A DNA stretch of 12,249 bases, taken from contig JAKQGD010000590.1 in assembly GCA_029573365.1 (NCBI GenBank), positions 1 through 12,249 on the forward strand, in the 5' to 3' direction. Position numbers and translations under genes: made by a program. This stretch comes from Bacteroidota bacterium. GTDB lineage: Bacteria > Bacteroidota > Bacteroidia > Chitinophagales > Saprospiraceae. Below the pieces are notes generated by a model that was not told where the DNA came from, did not search any database, and saw only the letters and a program-made list of their open reading frames with translations. Of the stretch, positions 1 through 6,818 are shown piece by piece; within the stretch, counting starts at the first letter, position 1; every line of letters starts with the position of its first letter.

Positions 1-1
1 A

Positions 2-958
2 AACAACCGGGCTGTGACCAACAAATACCCGCCGGGCTCTATTTTCAAACCTATACTGTCACTGATAGCACTACAAAAAGGTGTTACCTGGCCCGAAAGA
101 TCGATGGGTTGTTCCGGAGGTTTCAGGCTGAGTGCTTCCAAATCTATGGGCTGCCATAACCATCCTAGGATAGGCAACATTTCAGAAGCCATACAACATT
201 CTTGCAATACGTACTATCTGCAGATCACAAAGGATTTTCTGGATTTGTATGGAACAAAAAATCCGGGAATGGGCCTGGATACACTGGTATCTTATCTAAA
301 AGATTTTGGTCTGGGCAGTAAGCTGGGTCTGGACTACAGCTACGAAGGAAAAGGATTTATACCGGATTCGAAATATTACAATAGAGTCTATCGCAAAGAA
401 GCAGGAGGATGGCGGTCCATGTGGGTACTTTCATTAGGAATAGGCCAGGGAGAGGTAGAAATGACTACTGTACAAATGGCCAATCTGGCCGCCGCCATTG
501 CCAACAGAGGGTACTACATTACCCCGCATTTCATTAAAAACTTTATTTCCGGCCGACCACTGCCCCCTGAATACCTAAAAAAACACAAAGTCAGAATAGA
601 CCAGAAATATTTTGAACCAGTCATCGATGGCCTTGAAGGGGTGGTCACCGGTGGTACAGCCAGGATAGCATTTGTCCCGGACCTGTATATCTGTGGCAAA
701 ACAGGAACATCACAAAACCCTCACGGTAAGGACCACAGTGTATTTTTTGGTTTCGCACCAAAACAAAATCCTAAAATCGCAGTGGCGGTATTTGTGGAGA
801 ATGCCGGATGGGGCGGTGACTGGGCTGCACCTATCTCGAGCCTCCTGATAGAAAAATACCTAAACAAAACCATATCTCCCTCCAGGAAATATCTGGAAGA
901 TAAAATGTTCAAGGGCCTTATCGACATTCAGGACCTTACATTGGTTCAATCTGAATAA
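2..958 (+). CDS. mrdA: Penicillin-binding protein 2 (class B PBP transpeptidase), C-terminal part
   Basis: This is the transpeptidase domain of a class B penicillin-binding protein, which cross-links peptidoglycan peptides at the outer face of the inner membrane. The gene is cut by the left edge, so the membrane anchor and pedestal domain are not seen; the frame is open from base 2, and the GTG at 14 is an internal codon, not a start. All three catalytic motifs are present: SxxK as S-I-F-K in YPPGSIFKP (Ser codon 38-40), SxN as S-C-N (200-208), and KTGT (698-709). The stretch LSIGQG-like 'LGIGQGEVEMTTVQMANLAAAIANRG' region is condensed here as GIGQGEVEMTT, typical of PBP2 rather than FtsI, so the elongasome enzyme MrdA is the best call. 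Two Cys and two His (codons 110-112, 152-157, 161-163) sit between SxxK and SxN. The usual partner rodA is not downstream; an unrelated gene follows. Confidence 0.9.
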   Translation, partial: NNRAVTNKYPPGSIFKPILSLIALQKGVTWPERSMGCSGGFRLSASKSMGCHNHPRIGNISEAIQHSCNTYYLQITKDFLDLYGTKNPGMGLDTLVSYLKDFGLGSKLGLDYSYEGKGFIPDSKYYNRVYRKEAGGWRSMWVLSLGIGQGEVEMTTVQMANLAAAIANRGYYITPHFIKNFISGRPLPPEYLKKHKVRIDQKYFEPVIDGLEGVVTGGTARIAFVPDLYICGKTGTSQNPHGKDHSVFFGFAPKQNPKIAVAVFVENAGWGGDWAAPISSLLIEKYLNKTISPSRKYLEDKMFKGLIDIQDLTLVQSE

Positions 959-959
959 T

Positions 960-980
960 TTGGCTGACCTTAAAAGCCAA
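960..980 (+). terminator. Possible terminator hairpin after the PBP2 gene
   Basis: TTGGCT (960-965) pairs perfectly with AGCCAA (975-980) across a 9-nt loop, starting one base after the PBP2 stop codon. The position fits a terminator, but only a poor T-run (CTTTCGTT) follows, so termination is uncertain. It also lies just upstream of the next gene's promoter candidate. Confidence 0.3.
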
Positions 981-995
981 TAGCAGCTTTCGTTG

Positions 996-1003
996 TATCT
1001 TGG
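996..1003 (+). promoter_or_regulatory. Candidate Bacteroidota -7 element for the ATP-grasp gene
   Basis: TATCTTGG matches the Bacteroidota primary-sigma -7 consensus TAnnTTTG at 7 of 8 positions. It ends 23 nt before the ATG at 1027, a spacing very similar to the promoter candidates before the GT9 gene and the FadN gene. No TTTG -33 element is visible at the right distance, so this rests on one box. Confidence 0.4.
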
Positions 1004-1026
1004 CACCAAATTTTTATAAGTCCGCA

Positions 1027-1929
1027 ATGAATCACACCTTTGATATCGTTATACTGACAGACAAACGATACATAGAGGAATCGTATCCTGATGTCTATTC
1101 TCAAAATGTGGTAAACGAAGACATGGCCATCCTTAAAGCTATGGAGTCCGCAGGACTCAGGACGACAAGAACATATTGGGACAACCCCGACTTTGACTGG
1201 GGAAGTGCACTGTATTTACTGTTTCGCTCCACCTGGGATTATTTTGACAGATTTGATGAATTTTCAACCTGGCTTGAGAAGGTTTCCCGCCAATCCCGTC
1301 TTATAAACCCTGCACAGCTTATTTATTGGAATATCGACAAGTTTTACCTCCGTGATATATCGGATCTGGGCGTACGAATACCCCCTACCTTGTTTGTAGA
1401 GAAAGGCACACATACCAGTCTCGCCGGGCTCACCTCTGATTTGGGCTGGGAGGAGTATGTCATCAAGCCCGCAATATCAGGGGCAGCCAGACATACTTAC
1501 CGGTTTTTAGCCGAAGATATGCCCCAATACGAGGAGGTATTCAGCGAACTTATAGCCGGAGAGCGAATGCTGATCCAGCAGTTCCAACACCATATCCTGA
1601 CAAAAGGTGAAGTGGCCTTTATGGTTTTTGGCGGCAGATACAGCCATGCCGTACAAAAGATTGCACGAAAGGGTGATTTCAGAGTCCAGGATAATTTCGG
1701 AGGCACCGTGCACCATTACAACCCTTCTAAAAATGAAATAGAATTTGTCGAAAAAACAATCTCTTCCTGTCCTTTGATGCCCGTGTACGCACGTGTTGAT
1801 GCATTGTGGGACAACAATGGTGACCTTTGTCTGGGGGAGATGGAAATCATCGAACCCGAGTTGTGGTTTCGTATGGATACAGAGGCAGCGGTCAGATTTA
1901 CGGAAGCTGTCAAAAATTATATTAGCTGA
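1027..1929 (+). CDS. ATP-grasp ligase (glutathione synthetase/DcsG-like), substrate unknown
   Basis: This 300-residue cytosolic protein has the features of an ATP-grasp carboxylate-amine (or -thiol) ligase related to prokaryotic glutathione synthetase and to the O-ureido-serine cyclo-ligase DcsG. An N-terminal pre-ATP domain contains RSTWDYFDRFDEF and the helix LINPAQLIYWNIDKFYLRD. The ATP-binding lysine is in EEYVIKPAISG (Lys147). The central sheet has GEVAFMVFGG and the DFRVQDNFGG loop. The metal and phosphate site is YARVD (Arg256) followed by EMEIIEPEL (Glu271, Glu273, Glu276). I place the start at ATG 1027 (MNHTFDIVIL); an in-frame TTG at 1000 would overlap the promoter-like box and add nine atypical residues. 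The stop lies 17 bp before glgB, so the two are probably cotranscribed. None of the usual partners of glutathione, ophthalmate or cycloserine synthesis is adjacent, so the substrate cannot be named. Confidence 0.8.
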   Translation: MNHTFDIVILTDKRYIEESYPDVYSQNVVNEDMAILKAMESAGLRTTRTYWDNPDFDWGSALYLLFRSTWDYFDRFDEFSTWLEKVSRQSRLINPAQLIYWNIDKFYLRDISDLGVRIPPTLFVEKGTHTSLAGLTSDLGWEEYVIKPAISGAARHTYRFLAEDMPQYEEVFSELIAGERMLIQQFQHHILTKGEVAFMVFGGRYSHAVQKIARKGDFRVQDNFGGTVHHYNPSKNEIEFVEKTISSCPLMPVYARVDALWDNNGDLCLGEMEIIEPELWFRMDTEAAVRFTEAVKNYIS

Positions 1930-1946
1930 AAAATTAATAGAAAATC

Positions 1947-3965
1947 ATGGATTCTTCGATGGTCAGGTTTCATACGCTTTTTACTGAGTTCGATATTTCG
2001 CTGTTCAGGACTGGCAAACACTACCACCTTTACAATAAGTTTGGTTCGCATCTGATCAGTGTAGACGGAGAGGAAGGTTGTTATTTTGCAGTATTTGCTC
2101 CCAATGCAGAAAAACTTTGTGTAGTAGGAGACTTTAACCACTGGAACGGCGACCATCATATGTTGTATTCGAGATGGGACGGTTCCGGCATCTGGGAAGG
2201 GTTTATTCCCGGTATCAGGCAGGGTACCGTGTATAAATACAAAGTATATCCCTACAATCAGGGACGCATCAGGATGAAAGCCGATCCATACGCCCTAAAA
2301 GCTGAGGTACCACCCAAATCGGGCTCTGTGACCTGGAAGCTCAACTACGAGTGGTCAGACCATAAATGGATGCAGGAAAGACCTGTTAGAAACGGACATA
2401 ATCAGCCACATTCCGTTTATGAAATGCATTTCGGCTCATGGATGAGAAATCTGGGTGAAAACCGACCCCTCACATATGGTGAAATGGCCCTTAAGCTTAC
2501 CGCCTACCTACTTGACATGGGCTATACACACGTAGAATTTCTGCCTCTTACAGAATACCCATACGAACCATCGTGGGGTTATCAGGTAACAGGCTACTTT
2601 GCCGCCACCAGCCGATACGGCGACCCTGAAGGACTGATGTATCTTATTGACACGCTCCATCAGGCAGGCATCGGAGTCATTATGGACTGGGTACCGGCAC
2701 ATTTTCCGGCTGATGATTTTTCTCTCGCCACTTTTGACGGGTCATGTGTCTATGAGCATCCTGACCGCCGCAAAGGCTTTCACCCCGACTGGAATACCCT
2801 GATTTTTAATTATGGGCGTGCCGAGGTAAGGAGTTTTCTGATTTCCAATGCCTTTTTCTGGCTGGAAAAATACCACATAGACGGACTGAGGGTCGACGCC
2901 GTATCCTCTATCGTTTATCTGGATTATTCGAGGAAAGAAGGCGAATGGGAACCGAATCAATATGGAGGCCGTGAAAACCTGGATGCCATTTCCTTTGTAC
3001 AGGAATTTAACACCGCCGTGTACGGTCATTTTCCCGGGATACAAACCATAGCCGAGGAGTCCACGTCCTATCCAATGGTTTCAAGGCCGGTCTTCCAGAA
3101 TGGGTTAGGATTTGGCATGAAGTGGATGATGGGATGGATGCACGATACGCTGGACTACTTCAAACGGGAGTTTATCTACAGGAAATTTCACCAAAACGAC
3201 ATCACCTTCAGCATCATGTATGCCTTTTCTGAAAACTTCATGCTGGCTTTGTCGCACGATGAGGTAGTTCATGGCAAATCCTCTCTGATAGGCAAAATGT
3301 CTGGAGATGAGTGGCAGAAATTTGCCAACCTGCGGACACTTTACGGGTATATGTTTACACATCCGGGTACAAAATTGTTGTTTATGGGCAATGACTTAGG
3401 GTCTTATAAGGAATGGAACTTTACCTGGCAGTTGGAATGGGAACTGCTTCAGTTTCCTCCTCACAAAGGACTCAACAACACTGTCCGTGCCCTCAACCAT
3501 CTCTACAGGTCGGAGAAAGCACTCCATCATTATAATTTCAGCCCTGAGGGATTCGAGTGGACCGATGCCGGTGACAGGGTCAACTCAGTGCTGATCTATC
3601 AACGCAAGTCTGACGTTCCTGATGACGTGCTCATGATTGTGAGTAACCTCAGCGTAACTCCGCATGATGGCTATAAGATAGCGGTAGACGCAAAACAAAG
3701 CTGGGAACTTATTTTTAACACCGATCACAAGGATTTCTGGGGGAGTGGCTATAATGCAAGAACCAAGGCATCATCCGTAAAGCAACCCTGGAATGGCAAA
3801 AACCATATGCTGGAAATAGATGTGCCACCTCTATCGGTTACCGTATACCGGCGAACCTCCTACACAGCTGACAAACCCAAAAAGATGACTTCTGTACAGT
3901 CTCAAAAATCTGACGATCAGAAAATCCAGAAAACAAAGAAGGGAACAAAAAGCAAAAATGCGTAA
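1947..3965 (+). CDS. glgB: 1,4-alpha-glucan branching enzyme (GH13)
   Basis: GlgB cuts alpha-1,4-glucan chains and rejoins them by alpha-1,6 bonds, creating glycogen branch points in the cytosol. The 672-residue protein starts with a CBM48-type domain (about residues 30-130, with FAVFAPNAEKLCVVGDFNHWNG), followed by the GH13 barrel and a C-terminal beta domain. All four GH13 regions are present: DWVPAH (Asp247-His252), GLRVDAV with nucleophile Asp317, IAEES with general acid/base Glu370, and LSHDEVVHGK (His437-Asp438). The enzyme should be active. The start ATG is preceded by AAAATC and no Shine-Dalgarno sequence; an in-frame ATG four codons later is an alternative. The last 34 residues (codons 3861-3962) are a Lys/Ser/Gln/Thr-rich low-complexity tail outside the enzyme fold. 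No other glycogen gene is in the window; the upstream partner is an ATP-grasp ligase. Confidence 0.96.
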   Translation: MDSSMVRFHTLFTEFDISLFRTGKHYHLYNKFGSHLISVDGEEGCYFAVFAPNAEKLCVVGDFNHWNGDHHMLYSRWDGSGIWEGFIPGIRQGTVYKYKVYPYNQGRIRMKADPYALKAEVPPKSGSVTWKLNYEWSDHKWMQERPVRNGHNQPHSVYEMHFGSWMRNLGENRPLTYGEMALKLTAYLLDMGYTHVEFLPLTEYPYEPSWGYQVTGYFAATSRYGDPEGLMYLIDTLHQAGIGVIMDWVPAHFPADDFSLATFDGSCVYEHPDRRKGFHPDWNTLIFNYGRAEVRSFLISNAFFWLEKYHIDGLRVDAVSSIVYLDYSRKEGEWEPNQYGGRENLDAISFVQEFNTAVYGHFPGIQTIAEESTSYPMVSRPVFQNGLGFGMKWMMGWMHDTLDYFKREFIYRKFHQNDITFSIMYAFSENFMLALSHDEVVHGKSSLIGKMSGDEWQKFANLRTLYGYMFTHPGTKLLFMGNDLGSYKEWNFTWQLEWELLQFPPHKGLNNTVRALNHLYRSEKALHHYNFSPEGFEWTDAGDRVNSVLIYQRKSDVPDDVLMIVSNLSVTPHDGYKIAVDAKQSWELIFNTDHKDFWGSGYNARTKASSVKQPWNGKNHMLEIDVPPLSVTVYRRTSYTADKPKKMTSVQSQKSDDQKIQKTKKGTKSKNA

Positions 3966-4096
3966 ATCGGGGTATACATTTAATATAAAAATTAATATTA
4001 TTTTGACATTTAGCTTAAATGTGTGATTAAATTTTGATTAAGATAATGTTAAAACGTATTGTAAAAATATAATTTTGTTAATCTTACGTTAAAAGA

Positions 4097-4128
4097 GTTG
4101 ACCCTAAAGACAAATCGCCATACCTTTG
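4097..4128 (+). promoter_or_regulatory. Strong Bacteroidota-type promoter
   Basis: GTTG (4097-4100) and a perfect TAnnTTTG box, TACCTTTG (4121-4128), are separated by 20 bp, matching the Bacteroidota primary-sigma consensus TTTG-N19..21-TAnnTTTG at 11 of 12 positions. It is the best promoter in the window. Transcription should start near 4134-4137, about 250 nt before the next coding gene and about 100 nt before an intrinsic terminator. Confidence 0.7.
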
Positions 4129-4134
4129 CGTTGT

Positions 4135-4239
4135 AATTGTCAGACAGCAAGTTAATTTACAGGCAGAAATGCCGGCAAAAATATAAGGTGATTTGTTAGT
4201 TAATAGAAAGGCGGTGCACGAGGGTGTGCTGCCTTTTTT
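4135..4239 (+). ncRNA. Candidate small RNA or structured leader, about 105 nt
   Basis: The segment between the promoter at 4097-4128 and the terminator at 4210-4239 would give an RNA of about 105 nt with no meaningful reading frame (the only ATG frame codes for five residues). It can fold well. GTTAATTTAC (4151-4160) pairs with GTTAGTTAAT (4195-4204) at 9 of 10 positions, counting G-U pairs. Inside that arm lies a GGCA/TGCC hairpin with a GAAA tetraloop (4162-4173). The 3' end is the terminator hairpin. The 5' end ACAGCA can pair with TGCTG in the terminator's 3' arm, as a closing stem or antiterminator. The size is like the short 6S RNAs described from Bacteroidota (Rfam 6S-Flavo), but I cannot confirm family membership. 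The alternative is an attenuating leader of the beta-oxidation operon. Ends are estimated. Confidence 0.45.
4210..4239 (+). terminator. Intrinsic (Rho-independent) terminator
   Basis: GGCGGTGCAC (4210-4219) pairs over ten positions, three of them G-U, with GTGTGCTGCC (4224-4233) around a GAGG loop, followed directly by six T (4234-4239). It is the clearest terminator in the window. It lies about 245 bp past glgB and 150 bp before the next gene, so it most likely ends the short transcript from 4097-4128, although glgB readthrough would also stop here. Confidence 0.75.
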
Positions 4240-4359
4240 ATTTTAAAACTGTCTCAAGGCGAGGATCATTCGGCGAAAGCCGTAAAAAACTTTACTCAGA
4301 GTTAAATTTTTTTATAATAAAGAGCTACAGTTTCAGAAAAGGCCTTAATTTTATGGTCG

Positions 4360-4367
4360 TAATTTTT
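4360..4367 (+). promoter_or_regulatory. Candidate -7 element for the beta-oxidation operon
   Basis: TAATTTTT matches TAnnTTTG at 7 of 8 positions and ends 22 nt before the FadN-type ATG, like the boxes before the ATP-grasp gene (23 nt) and the GT9 gene (21 nt). No -33 box lies at the right spacing; TTTC at 4331-4334 is 25 bp away. If real, the operon has its own promoter and the upstream RNA is independent. Confidence 0.3.
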
Positions 4368-4389
4368 ACCCAACCAATCACCACAAATC

Positions 4390-6789
4390 ATGAAGCACAT
4401 CATTCAGAAAGTTGCGGTACTCGGATCAGGAGTCATGGGTTCAGGTATAGCCTGCCACCTAGCAAATGCAGGTCTCCAGGTACTTATGCTGGACATCCTG
4501 CCACCCGACCTTGAAGAAAGCCAGAAAAACAACAAGGCCGCAAAAAACAAAATAGCAGACACCTCCCTTGCCAATGCACTTAAGTCCAGACCCGCCCCAT
4601 TGTATGACCAGGCTTTTGTGTCTCGAATCAAGACAGGTAATTTTGATGATGACATGCACCTTATCGGTGAGTGTGACTGGGTAATAGAAGTAGTGGTGGA
4701 GCGGCTTGACATCAAGAAGCAGGTTTTTGACAAAGTGGAAAAATACCGCAAACCGGATTCCCTTGTCACCTCTAATACCTCGGGCATACCTATATCTCAG
4801 CTGGCAGAGGGACGAAGTGAGGATTTTAGAAAGAATTTTTGCGGAACCCACTTTTTTAACCCCGCCAGATATATGGCCCTGCTGGAGATCATACCACATG
4901 AGAGTACTGACCCCGGCATCCTGGACTTCTGGATGCAATATGGCGAAGTCTATCTGGGCAAAAAAACGGTCAGATGCAAAGACACACCGGCATTTATTGC
5001 CAACAGGATTGGATTTTACAGTGGCAACAAGGTAGGTGAGCTTACGGCCAGATACGGTCTCTCTATCGAAGAAGTGGACAAAATCACCGGCGAACCCATA
5101 GGTTGGCCAAATACAGGAAGTTTCCGGCTTCTTGATCTAGTGGGTCTGGATACCAGCGTCAAGGTCACTAAAGGTGTCATAGATAATTGTCCGGACGACG
5201 AGTACGTCAAAGTGCTTCGCAACAAGGAAATACCCAAGGCCACACAATGGCTCATGGACAACAAATTTCTCGGCGACAAATCAGGTCAGGGTTTTTACAA
5301 AAAAACAGACCAAAGAGACGAAAAAGGCAACAGAGTCATCCTGGCCCTCGACCTCAATACCCTCGAGTACAAGCCCGCTCAAAAGGTTATGATTCCTGTA
5401 GTAGGCATAGCCAAAAAGGTCGAGATCATGGACAGAAGGCTCAAAGAAATGATTTCTTCAGACGAAAAATCTGGGCATTTTGTACGTGACCTTCTCACGG
5501 GTGTTATGGTTTACGCCGCCAACAGGGTGCCGGAGATTAGTGACAATATCTACAGCATAGACAATGCTATGAAGTCAGGATACGCCTGGTCCTACGGCCC
5601 GTTTGAATACTGGGACATGGTAGGAATACAGGAGGTGGTCGATATGGCCGGCAGTCTTGGCGAAAATGTTCCTGACTGGATCCGGGATATGTTAACCAAG
5701 GGTATCACATCCTTCTATAAGTCTGAAGCCGGAAAGAAAAAGTATTATGACATCACCTCAGGCACATATAAAGTAATACCCGGCACCGAAAAATACATCC
5801 ATCTGGATAACTACAGAGGCAAGGCTCCGGTGTACAAAAATCAGGAATGTATCATCCACGATATAGGTGACGGTGTGCTTTGTTTTGAGTTCATATCCAA
5901 ATCCAATGCCATAGGCGAAGGCATAGGTCAGGGAGCTATGGAAGCTCTGCAGATAGCCCAGTCAGGAAACTGGGCAGGGGTGGTTATAGGTAACAATGCC
6001 AAAAACTTTACTGTAGGAGCCAATCTCTTCAATGTAGCCATGGTCGCCGCACAAAAGGACTTCGCCAGGCTCGACGAAATGGTAAACGGATTTCAGCAGA
6101 TAAACATGGCCATGAGGTACGCACCAGTGCCTGTAGTGACGGCTACACAGGGTTATGTTTTTGGCGGAGGTGTGGAAATCCTTATGCATACAGATGCTGC
6201 TGTCTGCCACGCTGAGTCTTACATAGGCCTTGTCGAAGTAGGTGTGGGACTGATACCCGGTGGAGGAGGCACCAAAGAATTTGCCGTAAGAGCATCAGAA
6301 GCATTTTTTGAAGGAGATGTACAGATTCCGACACTGGTTGATAAACTTAAGGTCATCGCCACAGCTACGGTGGCCACATCTGCTTACGAAGCATACAAAT
6401 ACGGATATCTCAAACACGACAGAGATAATGTGGAAATCAACCTGCCAAATGTACTGAGTGCCGGCAAACAAAAAGTACTCGAGCTGTCCCGCCATTATGT
6501 GGCACCTGATAAAAAACAAGTCACCGTACTGGGAAGAGGAGGCCTTGGCACCCTGTACACTGCCCTTAACGAATTTTATCTGGGCAAATATATGTCTGAA
6601 TATGACCTCGAAATTGCCAGGAAAGTAGCTTATGTGCTCTGCGGAGGTGACCTCACAGGCCAGCAGGTGGTATCAGAACAGTATCTTCTAGACCTGGAGA
6701 GAGAAGCCTTTCTCCAGCTACTTGGCAACCAGAAGACACTGGACAGAATCCAGTATATGCTTATGAACAATAAGCCGCTGAGAAACTGA
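4390..6789 (+). CDS. fadN: Bifunctional 3-hydroxyacyl-CoA dehydrogenase / enoyl-CoA hydratase (FadN type)
   Basis: This enzyme performs the two middle steps of fatty-acid beta-oxidation: hydration of enoyl-CoA and NAD-dependent oxidation of 3-hydroxyacyl-CoA. The domain order is dehydrogenase first, hydratase last, as in Bacillus FadN and opposite to E. coli FadB; 799 residues is close to FadN. The N-terminal Rossmann fold has the NAD loop GSGVMGSG (residues 12-19). The dehydrogenase signature includes THFFNPARYM with catalytic His154, then DTPAFIANRIG; dehydrogenase C-terminal repeats cover about 200-460. The crotonase domain (about 484-680) has the oxyanion segment NFTVGAN and both catalytic glutamates, Glu596 in GGGVEI and Glu616 in GLVEVGVG, 20 residues apart as in rat enoyl-CoA hydratase. 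Both activities should be intact. ATG 4390 is preceded by CAAATC with no Shine-Dalgarno. The thiolase gene follows after 29 bp. Confidence 0.93.
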   Translation: MKHIIQKVAVLGSGVMGSGIACHLANAGLQVLMLDILPPDLEESQKNNKAAKNKIADTSLANALKSRPAPLYDQAFVSRIKTGNFDDDMHLIGECDWVIEVVVERLDIKKQVFDKVEKYRKPDSLVTSNTSGIPISQLAEGRSEDFRKNFCGTHFFNPARYMALLEIIPHESTDPGILDFWMQYGEVYLGKKTVRCKDTPAFIANRIGFYSGNKVGELTARYGLSIEEVDKITGEPIGWPNTGSFRLLDLVGLDTSVKVTKGVIDNCPDDEYVKVLRNKEIPKATQWLMDNKFLGDKSGQGFYKKTDQRDEKGNRVILALDLNTLEYKPAQKVMIPVVGIAKKVEIMDRRLKEMISSDEKSGHFVRDLLTGVMVYAANRVPEISDNIYSIDNAMKSGYAWSYGPFEYWDMVGIQEVVDMAGSLGENVPDWIRDMLTKGITSFYKSEAGKKKYYDITSGTYKVIPGTEKYIHLDNYRGKAPVYKNQECIIHDIGDGVLCFEFISKSNAIGEGIGQGAMEALQIAQSGNWAGVVIGNNAKNFTVGANLFNVAMVAAQKDFARLDEMVNGFQQINMAMRYAPVPVVTATQGYVFGGGVEILMHTDAAVCHAESYIGLVEVGVGLIPGGGGTKEFAVRASEAFFEGDVQIPTLVDKLKVIATATVATSAYEAYKYGYLKHDRDNVEINLPNVLSAGKQKVLELSRHYVAPDKKQVTVLGRGGLGTLYTALNEFYLGKYMSEYDLEIARKVAYVLCGGDLTGQQVVSEQYLLDLEREAFLQLLGNQKTLDRIQYMLMNNKPLRN

Positions 6790-6818
6790 TATTATTTACA
6801 GAACTTAAACAAAAAATC

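Larger units (their letters stand above)
3966..4389. other. 424-bp intergenic region between glgB and the beta-oxidation operon
   Basis: No protein-coding gene is supported here. Bases 3966-4096 are very AT-rich (about one in five bases is G or C by hand count) and include a 7-bp inverted repeat (ACATTTA 4006-4012, TAAATGT 4016-4022), GATTAA repeated 11 bp apart (4025 and 4036), and an isolated -7-like TAATTTTG (4070-4077) lacking a -33 box. Bases 4097-4239 hold a promoter, a candidate RNA and a terminator, listed separately. Bases 4240-4389 contain a 4-bp hairpin with a GAAA tetraloop (CGGC 4271-4274, GCCG 4279-4282), a weak AT hairpin followed by seven T (4288-4313), and a -7-like box before the next gene. 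Confidence 0.7.

Noticed and set aside
14..16. GTG at 14 as the start of the first gene
   Set aside because: The frame is open to base 2 and reads NNRA-VTNKYPPGS, a continuous PBP2 active-site region, so the GTG is internal.
1000..1026. TTG start at 1000 for the ATP-grasp gene
   Set aside because: It would overlap a promoter-like box, and the nine extra residues do not resemble the family; ATG 1027 is better.
4169..4186. Five-residue frame (MPAKI) inside the candidate RNA, possible leader peptide
   Set aside because: Too short, no ribosome signal, no repeated regulatory codons, and it starts in the loop of a hairpin.
4283..4314. AT-rich hairpin followed by seven T, possible second terminator
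   Set aside because: The core stem (AACTT/GAGTT) has five pairs with one G-U, and three A separate it from the T-run; too weak to call in such AT-rich DNA.
4224..4514. 96-codon plus-strand open frame entering fadN
   Set aside because: It begins inside the terminator, overlaps the fadN start in another frame, and has no family-like features; fadN is certain.
4459..4938. 159-codon minus-strand frame opposite fadN
   Set aside because: Antisense to a well-conserved enzyme region; composition looks like a mirror of fadN codons and no domain is recognisable.
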